Shown: positions 1 to 12,165, counted from the stretch's first letter. The stretch is DNA of 64,000 nucleotides from Nocardioides currus (GCF_003057875.1 NZ_PYXZ01000009.1:62001-126000); one strand, 5' to 3'. Numbers and translations are program-made. Notes: generated from the letters alone by a model not told the origin.

Positions 1-666
1 GGTCGGCCTCGGCCCGGACGGCGGCCAGCAGCGGCTCGAGCAACTCTGTGGCCTGCAGGTCGCGCAGTCCCGGGGTGTTGGGCGAGCTGACGTTGACGAC
101 CAGGTAGTCGGCGTACGGCGCGAGCAGGCGGGTGCTCTTCTCGTAGTCCGCGACCGCCGACTCCTCGGGCACGGCCTTCGTCTTGCCGATGTTGACGCCC
201 AGAACGGGCCCAGCGAGGAACGAGCTGGGGCCGTGATGCGACCCAGCCGTGACCACATCGCGATCCCTTCGACGGCGTCTGTCGGCCAACCTGGCCGCGA
301 CCACCTCGGCACCGTCGTTGTTGAAGCCCATCCGGTTGACGACGGCCCGGTCGGCCGGCAGCCGGAACAGCCGCTTCGGCGGGTTGCCCGGCTGCGGCTC
401 GCCGGTCACGGTGCCGATCTCGACGTGCCCGAAGCCGAGCGCGCCGAGGGCGTCGATGCCGACGGCGTTCTTGTCGAAGCCGGCGGCCAGCCCGAGGGCG
501 TGCGGGAAGTCCAGCCCCATCGCGGAGACGGGCGTCCCCGTCACCCGCGGGAGCCGGGCGGTGACAGGTCGGCCCGCCCGGATCGCCCGGAACGCCGCGT
601 GGTGCGCCCACTCGGGGTCGCTGCGGGTCAGGACGTGGTCGAAGAGCAGCTGGTAGGCCCGGCCCA

Positions 667-667
<1 letters not shown>
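1..667 (-). CDS. pyrD: Dihydroorotate dehydrogenase (quinone), 3' end cut by window edge
   Basis: Class 2 dihydroorotate dehydrogenase, the membrane-associated flavoprotein that oxidises dihydroorotate to orotate. About 222 N-terminal residues are visible. The N-terminus [20 protein letters not shown] is the amphipathic region typical of class 2 enzymes. The FMN-barrel motifs [49 protein letters not shown] and [16 protein letters not shown] follow in the expected order. The ATG shares its A with the carB stop (TGATG), so it is the last visible gene of carA-carB-pyrD. An arginine-rich stretch between NNDGAEV and GVNIGKT is somewhat longer than usual. The active-site serine region and C-terminus lie outside the window. 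Confidence 0.93.
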
Positions 668-3951
<3,284 letters not shown>

Positions 3952-3952
3952 G

Positions 3953-5086
3953 TCAGGCCCCCTTCCGCTCGGTCATGAGCTCGACGAAGCGGTCGAAGAG
4001 GTAGGCCGCGTCGTGCGGGCCGGCGGCCGCCTCGGGGTGGTACTGCACGGAGAAACTCTTCAGCGTCCCGTCGTCGTCGCGGAGCTCGAGGCCCTCCACC
4101 ACGTCGTCGTTGAGGCAGACGTGGCTCACGCTGGCGTCGCCGTACGGCGTGGTGGTGGCCCCGTCGAGGGGCGCGTCGACCGCGAAGCCGTGGTTGTGGG
4201 CGGTGACCTCGACCTTGCCGGTGGTGCGGTCCATCACCGGCTGGTTGATGCCGCGGTGGCCGTACTTGAGCTTGTAGGTGCCGAAGCCGAGCGCGCGACC
4301 GAAGAGCTGGTTGCCGAAGCAGATCCCGAAGTAGGGCAGGTCGCGCTCCAGCGCCGCCTGCAGCAGCTCGACCTGGCCGGTCGTCGCGGCCGGGTCGCCG
4401 GGACCGTTGGAGAAGAAGAGCCCGTCGGGGGCGACCGCGAGGACGTCCTCGATCGTGGACGTCGCGGGCAGCACGTGCACCTCGATGCCGCGCTCGGCCA
4501 TCATCCGCGGCGTGTTGGCCTTGATCCCGAGGTCGACGGCGGCGACCGTGAAGCGCTTGGTGCCGACCGGCTCGACGACGTAGGCCTCGGGCGTGGTGAC
4601 CGCCTCGCTGAGGTTGGCGCCGGCCATCTCGCCCGACTCCAGCACCCGGCGGAGCAGGGCGTCCCGGTCGGTCTCCGTGGTGGAGATGCCGACGCGCATC
4701 GCCCCGCGCTCGCGCAGGTGGCGGGTCAGGGCGCGGGTGTCGACGTCGCAGATGCCGACGACGCCCTGGTCACGCAGCTCGTCGTCGAGGGTGCGGCGCG
4801 AGCGCCAGCTGGACGGCACCCGGGCGGGGTCGCGGACGACGTAGCCGGCGACCCACACCTTGCGGGACTCGGGGTCCTCGTCGTTCATGCCGGTGTTGCC
4901 GACGTGCGGGGCCGTCATCACGACGACCTGGCGGTGGTAGCTGGGATCGGTGAGCGTCTCCTGGTAGCCGGTCATGCCGGTGGAGAAGACCGCTTCGCCG
5001 AAGGTCTCTCCCTCGGCGCCGAAGGCGTATCCGGTGAAAGACCGCCCGTCCTCGAGGACGAGCAGTGCGGGCGCGCGAGAGGGCAA
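3953..5086 (-). CDS. carA: Carbamoyl-phosphate synthase small (glutaminase) subunit
   Basis: Glutamine amidotransferase subunit that hydrolyses glutamine and channels ammonia to CarB. The N-terminal small-subunit domain spans about residues 8-140. The class I glutaminase domain carries the nucleophile in YFGICFGNQ (Cys256) and the His-Glu pair in QYHPEA (His350, Glu352). Length is 377 residues, normal for the family. The start is TTG at 5086: an AAGGAGG Shine-Dalgarno at 5094-5100 sits seven bases upstream and no ATG or GTG lies nearby in frame. The PyrR-type leader lies immediately upstream, so expression probably falls when UMP is high. Confidence 0.97.
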   Translation of the reverse strand: MPSRAPALLVLEDGRSFTGYAFGAEGETFGEAVFSTGMTGYQETLTDPSYHRQVVVMTAPHVGNTGMNDEDPESRKVWVAGYVVRDPARVPSSWRSRRTLDDELRDQGVVGICDVDTRALTRHLRERGAMRVGISTTETDRDALLRRVLESGEMAGANLSEAVTTPEAYVVEPVGTKRFTVAAVDLGIKANTPRMMAERGIEVHVLPATSTIEDVLAVAPDGLFFSNGPGDPAATTGQVELLQAALERDLPYFGICFGNQLFGRALGFGTYKLKYGHRGINQPVMDRTTGKVEVTAHNHGFAVDAPLDGATTTPYGDASVSHVCLNDDVVEGLELRDDDGTLKSFSVQYHPEAAAGPHDAAYLFDRFVELMTERKGA

Positions 5087-5092
5087 CGCCGT

Positions 5093-5133
5093 ACCTCCTT
5101 CTCCGCCTCACAGGACGGATCGTTAAAGGATGT
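5093..5133 (-). promoter_or_regulatory. PyrR-type pyr leader of carA, copy 1
   Basis: This 41-base block is repeated exactly at 15540-15580 upstream of pyrR. Read on the minus strand it contains TTTAACGAT (a possible -10), then CCGTCCTGTGAGGCGG, which folds as CCG-U-CC / GG-CGG around a UGUGA loop, then the AAGGAGG ribosome site. The CC-UGUGA-GG core closely resembles the CC-AGAGA-GG loop of Bacillus PyrR-binding RNA. PyrR in mycobacteria is known to act by translational repression. The hairpin lying five bases before the Shine-Dalgarno fits that mode here, which is an inference. Confidence 0.82.
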
Positions 5134-5236
5134 TCGAGCGCGCCGAGCCTATCAGCGGTGGGGACCCGCGCCGGGACCCGTCCCGTGTCAGGACCGGCAC
5201 GGACGGCGATGGGGACCGCTCGGGCAGGATGGGCCG

Positions 5237-6073
5237 GTGCCCGAGGGACACAGCATCCACCGACTGGCCCGACGGCATCGTCGGCTGCTGGTCGGCCGGC
5301 GCGTCCGTGCCTCTAGCCCGCAGGGCCGCTTCGCGGAGGGCGCCGCACTGATCGACGGCGCCACCGTCGTCGGCACCGACGCGTGGGGCAAGCACCTGTT
5401 CCACACCTACGCCGACCACCCGGGCGGGGAGCCGCTGGTCCTCCACGTCCACCTGGGGCTCTACGGCAAGTTCCGCGAGGGCAGGGGCGAGCCGGACGAG
5501 CCCCGCGGGGCCCTGCGTCTGCGGCTGGTCGTCGACGGGCCCGACGAGCGCTCGTGGCTCGACCTGCGCGGACCGACCGCCTGCGAGATCGTGACCGCGC
5601 CCGAACGCGACCTGATCCTGGACCGGCTCGGCCCCGACCCGCTCCGCAGCGGAACCGACCTGCGCGCGTGGATGCCGAGGCTGGCCCGCAGCCGGGCGCC
5701 GATCGGCACCCTGCTGCTCGACCAGTCGGCGGTGGCGGGCATCGGCAACGTCTACCGCGCCGAGCTGCTGTTCCGTCACGGCGTCGACCCCCACCTGCCC
5801 GGCCGCGAGGTGGATCCCGGGGTGCTGGACGCGATGTGGCTCGACCTCGTGCGGCTGATGCGGGCAGGCGTGCGCTCGGGGCGGATCGTCACCACCGAGC
5901 CCGAGCACCGCGAGCGTCCGGCCGGGCGCGTGCGCCGCATCGACGCGCACTACGTCTACGGCCGTGTCGGGCGCCCCTGCCGCGTGTGCGGGACCGCGGT
6001 GCTCGACGGCCAGCTGGCCGCCCGACGCCTCTTCTGGTGCCCGGTGTGCCAGCCGCCGGGTGGCGGTCGCTGA
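5237..6073 (+). CDS. Fpg/Nei family DNA glycosylase (Nei2-like)
   Basis: Base-excision repair glycosylase/AP lyase for oxidised bases. The mature N-terminus starts PEGHSIHR after the initiator (catalytic Pro2, Glu3), which is the Nei-type variant of the family. The helix-two-turn-helix signature appears as LLLDQSAVAGIGNVYRAELL. The C-terminal zinc finger is CRVC ... CPVC at residues about 248-271. Length is 278 residues. The GTG at 5237 was chosen because it places Pro2 and Glu3 correctly; longer in-frame extensions would bury the catalytic proline. The gene is divergent from carA and converges with the ABC-F gene. The exact lesion preference cannot be read from sequence. Confidence 0.93.
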   Translation: MPEGHSIHRLARRHRRLLVGRRVRASSPQGRFAEGAALIDGATVVGTDAWGKHLFHTYADHPGGEPLVLHVHLGLYGKFREGRGEPDEPRGALRLRLVVDGPDERSWLDLRGPTACEIVTAPERDLILDRLGPDPLRSGTDLRAWMPRLARSRAPIGTLLLDQSAVAGIGNVYRAELLFRHGVDPHLPGREVDPGVLDAMWLDLVRLMRAGVRSGRIVTTEPEHRERPAGRVRRIDAHYVYGRVGRPCRVCGTAVLDGQLAARRLFWCPVCQPPGGGR

Positions 6074-6076
6074 GCC

Positions 6077-7675
6077 TCACTCGAGGCTCGTCTCCGGCCC
6101 CGTCCACCGACGCCGCAGCCATCGGTCGTGCGTGGCGACGACGACGGTGCCGACCGCGCTCCCGATCGCCTCCTCCAGCTCACCGGCCAGGGCGAGCGAG
6201 ATGTGGTTGGTGGGCTCGTCGAGCAGCAGCAGGTCCGGACCCGAGGCGATCGCGACCGCCAGGCCGAGCCGGCGGCGCTGGCCCACCGAGAGCAACCCGA
6301 CGGACGTGCGCAGGTCGCGCGGGTGCAGGAGCCCCAGGCCGAGCAGGTCCGGGGCCGTCGCCGGGGTGAGGTCGTCGTACGTCGCCTGCGCCGACCGCCG
6401 CGGGTCCGCGAACACGACGTCCTGGGCCAGCTCGGCGACCGTCCGCGCCCCCACCTGCACCTCGCCCGCGTCGGGAGCGATCCGACCGGCGAGGACGCCG
6501 AGCAGCGTGGACTTGCCGGTGCCGTTGCCGCCGCTCACGAGCAGGTGCTCCCCCGCGGCCACGTCCAGCCGGTCGAGCCGCAACCGTCCGGCGACCTCGA
6601 GGTCGCGCACCAGGGCGACCCGCCCGCTGCCTGCCGCCGCGGTGAGCGGGGCCTCGAAGGACAGCAGCGCCCGCGGCTTGCGGACCTGCTGCTGCTCGGC
6701 GGCCTCGAGGCGCTGCACTGCGTCGCGCTTGCGGCGTGCGTGGGCGCGCTCGACGTTGGCGCCCTTGAAGGCGTGGATGAACTTGTCGTTGTCGCGTGGG
6801 CCGCGGTTGTGCGCGATCGCCTCGGTGCCGAGCTGGGTGGTCGCCCGCAGGACCTTCAGCTCCTCCTGCTGCTGGGCGTACGTCGCCTCCCACCGCTCGC
6901 GCGCCCTCCGGCGGTGCTCCTCGTAGTCGCTCCAGCCGCCGCCGAACCGGCGCCCGCCCTCCCCGTCCGTGCCGAACGCGCTCGGGTCGAGGTCGACCAG
7001 GTCGGTGGCGACGTCGTCGAGGAACACGCGGTCGTGGCTGGCGAACAGCACCACCCCCGGCAACCCGGTCAGGAAGTCGGCCAGCACCTCCAGCGCGGCG
7101 TCGTCGAGGTGGTTGGTCGGCTCGTCCAGCAGCAGGCAGCCCGGGCGCGTCGTCATGATCGTCGCCAGCGCGAGCCGGGTCCGCTGGCCGCCGGAGAGCG
7201 AGCCGACCAGCCGCGTGGGGTCGAGACGGCCGAGGCCGAGCTGCTCGGCGGCCACCTCGGCGCGACGGTCGGCGTCCCACGCGTCGTGGGCCAGCGCCAC
7301 CTCCAGCGCCGTGTCGTAGGCGGTGGCCGCGGCGGGGTCGGCGAGGTCGGCAGCGAGACGCTCCACCTCCGCGACCGCGTGTCGCAGCGGTCTCAGGGTG
7401 GCGGCCAGCACGTCGGCGATCGACGCATCGGCCGAGAACGGGGGCTCCTGCCCGAGCATCACGAGATCGGCCGGCGCCTGGACGGTGCCGGTGAGGCGTG
7501 CACGTCGGGGCAGCCGGCCGGTGACGGCCCGGAGCAGGGTCGACTTGCCGGCACCGTTCTCGCCGACCAGCGCGACCCTGCGGCCGGGCTGGACGACGAG
7601 GTCGATGCCGTCGAGGACCGGCCGGTCGCCGTACGACACGGACAGGTCGGTGAGGATGAGTGGGGTCAGTGGCAT
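6077..7675 (-). CDS. ABC-F family ATPase
   Basis: Soluble protein with two ATP-binding cassettes and no membrane segments, about 532 residues. The first cassette has Walker A GENGAGKST, signature LSGGQRTRLALA and Walker B LLLDEPTNHLDD; the second has GGNGTGKST, LSVGQRRRLGLA and LLLDEPTNHISL. Between them lies a basic, glutamine-rich linker like the P-site tRNA interaction motif region of ABC-F translation factors. ABC-F proteins act on ribosomes and some confer antibiotic resistance, but which subfamily this is cannot be told by eye. The start at 7675 (MPLTPLILTDLSVSYG) begins directly at the first cassette; an in-frame upstream extension to 7768 is low-complexity and unlikely. Confidence 0.92.
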   Translation of the reverse strand: MPLTPLILTDLSVSYGDRPVLDGIDLVVQPGRRVALVGENGAGKSTLLRAVTGRLPRRARLTGTVQAPADLVMLGQEPPFSADASIADVLAATLRPLRHAVAEVERLAADLADPAAATAYDTALEVALAHDAWDADRRAEVAAEQLGLGRLDPTRLVGSLSGGQRTRLALATIMTTRPGCLLLDEPTNHLDDAALEVLADFLTGLPGVVLFASHDRVFLDDVATDLVDLDPSAFGTDGEGGRRFGGGWSDYEEHRRRARERWEATYAQQQEELKVLRATTQLGTEAIAHNRGPRDNDKFIHAFKGANVERAHARRKRDAVQRLEAAEQQQVRKPRALLSFEAPLTAAAGSGRVALVRDLEVAGRLRLDRLDVAAGEHLLVSGGNGTGKSTLLGVLAGRIAPDAGEVQVGARTVAELAQDVVFADPRRSAQATYDDLTPATAPDLLGLGLLHPRDLRTSVGLLSVGQRRRLGLAVAIASGPDLLLLDEPTNHISLALAGELEEAIGSAVGTVVVATHDRWLRRRWTGPETSLE

Positions 7676-7815
7676 GAGGGTCACCCGGGAGGACGAGGTC
7701 GGACTCGCCGGGCGCCGCCTCGAGGGAGGCTCGGCCGCGGGCGCGAGTCGGGTCGGGTTCAGATCCACATGGTGCCGTCGACCCTAACCGGACGCCGATC
7801 GTCCTGTCGCCTCCT

Positions 7816-7821
7816 TATCGT
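7816..7821 (+). promoter_or_regulatory. -10 hexamer TATCGT, leaderless start
   Basis: TATCGT ends seven bases before the GTG at 7829 and there is no Shine-Dalgarno, predicting that the transcript begins at the start codon. Confidence 0.5.
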
Positions 7822-7828
7822 CTACCCC

Positions 7829-8923
7829 GTGCATGAGCTGACGAAGGAACAGGCGCGGCGGATCTCGGTCCTCGCCCAGCTGCTCGACGCCGAGCGCCCC
7901 GACGACCTGCTGGAGATGGTCCGCCACCTCACCCTGCTCCAGGTCGAGCCGACGGCGGCCGTCGCGCCGAGCGCGCACGTCGTGGCGTGGTCGCGTCTCG
8001 GTGCCGGCTACCGGCAGTCGGCGCTGGACGACCTCGTCGGCTCGGGCGCGCTGGTGGAGCTGCACTCGATGCTCCGCCCGGCCGAGGACCTCGCGCTGCA
8101 CCGCGCCGAGATGGCCGCGTGGCCGAGCCCGGTCGAGTGGAAGGACTGGGAGCGCTCGCTCGCGGAGTGGGTCGAGGCCAACGACGACACGCGGCGCGAC
8201 ATCCTCGCCAAGCTGCACGACGAGGGCCCGTGCACGACGCGCGAGCTGCCCGACACGACGCTGGTGCCGTGGCAGTCGAGCGGCTGGAACAACGACCGGA
8301 ACGTCAGCCGGCTGCTCGACATGATGGTGCAGCGCGGCGAGGTCGCCGTGGCCGGCATGGACGGGCGCGACAAGCTGTGGGACCTCGCGGAGCGCGTCTA
8401 TCCCGACGTCGAGCCGGTGCCCCTGGAGGAGGCGATGCGGATCCGCGGCGAGCGCCGGCTGCGCTCGCTCGGCCTGGCCCGCGCCCGCGCGGCCGTCGCG
8501 CCGTCGGAGCCCAACGACGTCGGACCCGTCGGCGAGGACGCCGTGGTCGAGGGCGTGCGGGGCAGGTGGCGCGTCGACCCGACCTACCTCGCCCGCCTCG
8601 ACGACTTCAGTGGGCGCGCCGCGCTGCTCTCGCCGCTCGACCGGCTGGTGTTCGACCGCAAGCGGATGGAGGAGCTGTTCGAGTTCGACTACCAGCTCGA
8701 GATGTACAAGCCGAAGGCCAAGCGCCGCTTCGGCTACTGGGCGCTCCCCGTGCTGTACGGCGACCGGCTGGTCGGCAAGGTCGACGCGACCGCCGAGCGG
8801 GACGCCGGGATCCTGCGGGTCGACGCCGTCCACGAGGACGGCCGCTGGACGAAGGCGATGCGCACGGCCGTGGGCGAGGAGATCGACTCCCTCGGCGACT
8901 GGCTGGGCCTGGTGGTGACCTGA
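7829..8923 (+). CDS. Winged-helix protein of the YcaQ/AlkX-AlkZ type (HTH_42)
   Basis: 364-residue protein resembling the YcaQ family (PF06224), whose studied members are DNA glycosylases that unhook interstrand crosslinks or remove bulky alkyl adducts. The family layout is visible: an N-terminal winged-helix region, a conserved central segment (ELHSMLRPAEDLALHRAEM), a second winged-helix region (DEGPCTTRELPDTT), and the C-terminal FSGRAALLSPLDRLVFDRKR ... FDYQLEMYKPKAKRRFGYW block. The catalytic-loop position reads LLQVEP, so a Q-x-E occurs where characterised members have Q-x-Q or Q-x-D. Function as a glycosylase is therefore inferred. The GTG at 7829 is preferred over upstream codons because of the -10 box. 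Confidence 0.85.
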   Translation: MHELTKEQARRISVLAQLLDAERPDDLLEMVRHLTLLQVEPTAAVAPSAHVVAWSRLGAGYRQSALDDLVGSGALVELHSMLRPAEDLALHRAEMAAWPSPVEWKDWERSLAEWVEANDDTRRDILAKLHDEGPCTTRELPDTTLVPWQSSGWNNDRNVSRLLDMMVQRGEVAVAGMDGRDKLWDLAERVYPDVEPVPLEEAMRIRGERRLRSLGLARARAAVAPSEPNDVGPVGEDAVVEGVRGRWRVDPTYLARLDDFSGRAALLSPLDRLVFDRKRMEELFEFDYQLEMYKPKAKRRFGYWALPVLYGDRLVGKVDATAERDAGILRVDAVHEDGRWTKAMRTAVGEEIDSLGDWLGLVVT

Positions 8924-8948
8924 GTCCTGACGTGGGTCGTGGCCTGGG

Positions 8949-9395
8949 TCAGGACCAGTGGTTGCGCATCACGTCGTAGCGCACCGCGGGACTGTCGTCG
9001 CTCTCCGGGACGCCGTTGCGCATCACCAGCGCGAGGGCCCCGTCGTCGACGCTGACCTCGATCTCCCAGGTCCAGCCGGGGGCGTACTCGTAGCCCACGG
9101 TCGCTCCCGTCGGTGAGCCGGTGCCCCGGAGCTGGACGACGTCGCGCTGGTGCCAGCTGTCCACCCACGCGGCACTCACGGCGCCGTCCTCCGCGGGGAT
9201 GCCGAGCATCAGGGTGCCGCGCTGCGCGCCGTCCTCGGCGTGGGTCCAGGTGTAGGTGACGAGCACCGCCCGGCCGTTGGCCACCGCGTCGACCGAGACG
9301 CTCGACGCGCCTTCGTCGAAGTCGTCGTCCGGCATCATCCGGAAGGCGTAGCCGCCGTCGCCGTCACCGAGCGGAAGGTCGTAGGGGGTGTCCAT
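8949..9395 (-). CDS. Uncharacterised beta-rich protein, DUF1579-like
   Basis: 148-residue acidic, cytosolic protein with no signal peptide or membrane segment. The alternating pattern (VSVDAVANGRAVLVTYTW, GTLMLGIPAEDGAVSAAWVDSWH, WTWEIEVSVDD) suggests a small lipocalin-like beta barrel of the DUF1579 kind; this resemblance is from memory of the family's W-D-S-W-H pattern, not from a search. It lies 57 bases downstream of the VOC gene in the same direction and may be co-transcribed. No catalytic residues can be assigned. Confidence 0.7.
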   Translation of the reverse strand: MDTPYDLPLGDGDGGYAFRMMPDDDFDEGASSVSVDAVANGRAVLVTYTWTHAEDGAQRGTLMLGIPAEDGAVSAAWVDSWHQRDVVQLRGTGSPTGATVGYEYAPGWTWEIEVSVDDGALALVMRNGVPESDDSPAVRYDVMRNHWS

Positions 9396-9452
9396 CGGTG
9401 CTCCTCAGGCGACGGGTCGGTCGACGAGTCGGGCGGCGGGTCGGGCGGCGGG

Positions 9453-9854
9453 TCAGGCGACGAAGATGCAGAAGACGTGGCCGGCCGGGTCGGCGTAGGC
9501 CCGCAGCGGCTCCTCGGGCGTGTGCGTGCGGTCGTAGCGCAGCTCGCCGCCGAGCGCGAGCACCCGCTCGTGCTGCTCGTCGAGCTCCGCGACGCTCGAC
9601 ACGGTCAGGTCGAGGTGGAGCTGCATCGGCACCCCCGGCTCCGGCCAGGTCGACCGCTGGAGGTCGTCGGTGAGCTGGAACGCGAGCTGGCGGTTGCCGT
9701 CGTGGTCGGTGAGGACGAGCCAGTCCTCGCCCTCGGTCGGCTCCTCGTCGCCCGGCCGGAACCGCAGGTCGAGCAGCTCGCGCCAGAAGTCCGCCGTCCC
9801 TCGCACGTCGTCGGTGTCGAGGACGGTGTGCAGCAGCCGGGGGTGCGTGCTCAT
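9453..9854 (-). CDS. VOC (glyoxalase/bleomycin resistance) superfamily protein
   Basis: 133-residue single-module vicinal-oxygen-chelate protein. It shows the paired beta-alpha-beta-beta-beta repeats, beginning LLHTVLDTDDVRGTADFWRELLDLRF and ending PLRAYADPAGHVFCIFV, with candidate metal ligands His8/His9-region, His95-region and the C-terminal GHVFCIF strand. Members range from dioxygenases to drug-binding proteins, so the substrate is unknown. The ATG at 9854 is preceded at seven bases by TATCCT and no Shine-Dalgarno, consistent with a leaderless transcript. Confidence 0.85.
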   Translation of the reverse strand: MSTHPRLLHTVLDTDDVRGTADFWRELLDLRFRPGDEEPTEGEDWLVLTDHDGNRQLAFQLTDDLQRSTWPEPGVPMQLHLDLTVSSVAELDEQHERVLALGGELRYDRTHTPEEPLRAYADPAGHVFCIFVA

Positions 9855-9861
9855 GTCGTCG

Positions 9862-9867
9862 AGGATA
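9862..9867 (-). promoter_or_regulatory. -10 hexamer TATCCT, leaderless start
   Basis: On the minus strand TATCCT lies seven bases before the ATG at 9854 of the VOC gene, with no ribosome site between. Confidence 0.5.
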
Positions 9868-9874
9868 GGCCGGG

Positions 9875-11458
9875 TCAGTAGTCGCCGCGCTGCTGCAGCG
9901 GGGCCGGCCGGCCGTCCGGGTCGTGCAGCCGCTCCAGCACCGCCCGCAGCGCCGTGGCCTCGACGCGCCCGACGTGGGGTCGGGGCAGTCCCCTCAGGTG
10001 TCCGGGCGGTCGCGCCCCGACCCGCCCGCCGGCGTGCCACGCGTCGAGGGCGCGGGCGGAGGCGGCGTACGTCGCGAACATGCCCTGCGGGTCCAGGCAG
10101 TCGGCCATCGTGGTGGTCACGTCGGGCTGCGAGCCGTCGTCGGGCATCCGGCCCAGGTGCTCCATCGCGAGTCGCAGCCGCAGCGCCGTGGCGTACTCCT
10201 CGTCGAGCACCACGCACGACAGCTCGGAGTCATGGGTCCAGGAGCGGCGGTTGAAGTTGTCGGAGCCGACCGTGGACCAGGTGTCGTCCATGACGCACAC
10301 CTTGGCGTGCACGTAGACGGGGGTCCCGTGGACGTTCTCCAGCCCGTAGGCCGCGACCCGGTCCGGGGCCAGCTCCCACAGCGGCTCCAGCGCGCGCGTG
10401 CGGGCCAGCAGCTCCGCCCGCCGGGAGACGCCCTCCACGTCGGGGTGCATCGGGAGCACGACCATCACCCGCAGCCCCGGGTTGGCCTCCAGAGCGGTCA
10501 GGAACGGCGCGGCGACGTCGTGGCCCCAGAAGTACTGGTCCTCGACGTAGACCAGCGCGCGGGCCTGCTCGAGGGCCTTGCGGTAGCCCCGCGCGACGCT
10601 GCGCTCGCCGCCGCGGGCGAACGGGTAGTCGAGCCCGTGCCGGAGGTTGGGGTAGGTGCGGAGCAGCTGGACGCGGTGCGGTCCGGCGGGGGGCGGCGGA
10701 GAAGTCTGCTCCGGCAGCGGGTCGGGCGTCGTGTCGTGGCGCCGCAGCGCGTCGGCCACGCGACGGATCGGGTTGCGGCTCAGTGGGGTCGGGTCCTCCC
10801 AGCGCTCCCGGAACACGGTCTCGATGGCGTGCACGGCCGGGCCCTGGATGCGGACCTGCACGTCGTGCCACGGCGGGTTGGCGCCGTACTCCTCCGCGAG
10901 CGGCTGGGGCTGCGGGTCGCCGAGGTGACGGTGGTCGTCGCGGCGGTTGTGGGCCAGGTCGATGCCGCCGATCCAGGCGACGTCGCGCGACGGGTCGTCG
11001 CGGTGCCGGACCACGACCATCTTCTGGTGGTGGGAGCCGCCGGTGCGCACCCTCATGTCGAGCAGCACCTCGGCCCCGCGCTGCTGGAGCTGCTCACCGA
11101 AGTGCCGGTTCTCCGAGGCGAAGAAGCCGGTCTGGTCGAGGTGCGAGCGCCAGACCAGCCCGCGGACGTCGACACCGCGCTCGTCGGCGCCGCCGAACAC
11201 GCTGAGCACGTCGCTGTCGTCGGCCTCGGTGAGCCGCTGGTCGGCGTCACCCTGCCAGTCGGTGAACAGCACGAGGTCACCGGGCCGGGTGGCGGTGATG
11301 ACGGCGTGCAGGTCGGCGAGGTAGGCCGCGCCGTCGACCAGCGGCACCACGAGGTTGCCGTCGACCCACGCGGCCCCGTCGGGTGAGGTGTCGTCGATGC
11401 GGGTGCGCGGGTTGGCCCGCTCCTCGCGGGTCAGCAGCCACTGCTCGGGATCGGTCAC
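9875..11458 (-). CDS. Phospholipase D-like (HKD) family protein
   Basis: About 527 residues with the two catalytic HKD motifs of the PLD superfamily: GGSHHQKMVVVRH followed by WIGGIDLAHNRRD in the first half, and VYVHAKVCVMDD followed by VGSDNFNRRSW in the second. The spacing fits phospholipase D or cardiolipin-synthase-like phosphatidyltransferases. No signal peptide or membrane segment was seen, so it is probably cytosolic. The GTG at 11458 begins two bases after the stop of the flavoprotein gene upstream, and the pair likely forms an operon. Substrate is unknown. Confidence 0.9.
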   Translation of the reverse strand: MTDPEQWLLTREERANPRTRIDDTSPDGAAWVDGNLVVPLVDGAAYLADLHAVITATRPGDLVLFTDWQGDADQRLTEADDSDVLSVFGGADERGVDVRGLVWRSHLDQTGFFASENRHFGEQLQQRGAEVLLDMRVRTGGSHHQKMVVVRHRDDPSRDVAWIGGIDLAHNRRDDHRHLGDPQPQPLAEEYGANPPWHDVQVRIQGPAVHAIETVFRERWEDPTPLSRNPIRRVADALRRHDTTPDPLPEQTSPPPPAGPHRVQLLRTYPNLRHGLDYPFARGGERSVARGYRKALEQARALVYVEDQYFWGHDVAAPFLTALEANPGLRVMVVLPMHPDVEGVSRRAELLARTRALEPLWELAPDRVAAYGLENVHGTPVYVHAKVCVMDDTWSTVGSDNFNRRSWTHDSELSCVVLDEEYATALRLRLAMEHLGRMPDDGSQPDVTTTMADCLDPQGMFATYAASARALDAWHAGGRVGARPPGHLRGLPRPHVGRVEATALRAVLERLHDPDGRPAPLQQRGDY

Positions 11459-11460
11459 GG

Positions 11461-12081
11461 TCAGTAGAGGCCCTGCGCGTAGTTCTCCGGGCGGTAGTAG
11501 TCGTCGAGCTCGTCGAGGGTCTTGCCGGCCTGCGGCTCCAGCTCCTGGGTGATGACGGCCCGCCGCGGGACCAGCGCCTCGGGGTCCCACGTCTCGGGGT
11601 CCCACAGGCCCGAGCGCATGAACGCCTTGCCGCAGTGGAAGAAGATGGTCTCGATCTCGACCACCAGGGCGAGGATCGGGCGCCGGTCGCGGACCGCGAG
11701 GTCGTCGAAGAACGGCGCGTCGTCGACCAGCCGGCCGCGGCCGTTGATCCGCAGGGTGTCTGCGCGGCCGGGGATCAGGAAGTTGAGCCCGACGTGCGGG
11801 TTGGACAGGACGTTGCGGTAGCCGTCGACCCGCTTGTTGCCCGGCCGCTCGGCCAGCGCGATCGTCCGGTCGTCGACCACGTGCGCGAGCTGGCCGGCGG
11901 GGTCGCCCTTCGGGCTGGCGTCGCAGCGCCCGTCGGCGTCGGCGGTCGCGAGGACGCAGAACGGGGAGGCGGCCAGCCACGCGCGGTCGATGTCCGTGAG
12001 GGTCCGGCGCTCCTTGGCGACCGCCCGATCCCCCGGTGTTCCGACGATCCCGACCAGCTGCTCGAGGGTGGTGATCTGCAT
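11461..12081 (-). CDS. FMN-dependent PPOX-class flavoprotein (pyridoxamine oxidase-like)
   Basis: 206 residues with a split-barrel flavin fold. Recognisable segments are FCVLATADADGRCDASPKGD near residue 45, AERPGNKRVDGYRNVLSNPHVGLNFLIPGR, and the C-terminal FFHCGKAFMRSGLWDPETW. This is the DR_2398/MSMEG_1061 type of the family, probably an F420- or FMN-dependent oxidoreductase rather than true PdxH. It is the first gene of a two-gene operon with the PLD protein. The ATG at 12081 has a TAGTCT hexamer six bases upstream and no Shine-Dalgarno. Confidence 0.87.
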   Translation of the reverse strand: MQITTLEQLVGIVGTPGDRAVAKERRTLTDIDRAWLAASPFCVLATADADGRCDASPKGDPAGQLAHVVDDRTIALAERPGNKRVDGYRNVLSNPHVGLNFLIPGRADTLRINGRGRLVDDAPFFDDLAVRDRRPILALVVEIETIFFHCGKAFMRSGLWDPETWDPEALVPRRAVITQELEPQAGKTLDELDDYYRPENYAQGLY

Positions 12082-12087
12082 GGCTCG

Positions 12088-12093
12088 AGACTA
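12088..12093 (-). promoter_or_regulatory. -10 hexamer TAGTCT, leaderless start
   Basis: Minus-strand TAGTCT ends six bases before the flavoprotein ATG at 12081. Confidence 0.5.
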
Positions 12094-12121
12094 GACCCGG
12101 GCTCCGTTTGGGTCCCGGGTC
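12094..12121. repeat. Inverted repeat between divergent promoters
   Basis: Eight-base arms GACCCGGG and CCCGGGTC enclose a 12-base spacer. The repeat sits between the divergent flavoprotein and DUF3060 genes, directly next to the flavoprotein -10 box. It could be an operator for either gene; nothing else supports a function. Confidence 0.35.
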
Positions 12122-12165
12122 GAGGGGTAGGTCGACCGCGGACATCCACCACGAAAGGTCTCACC

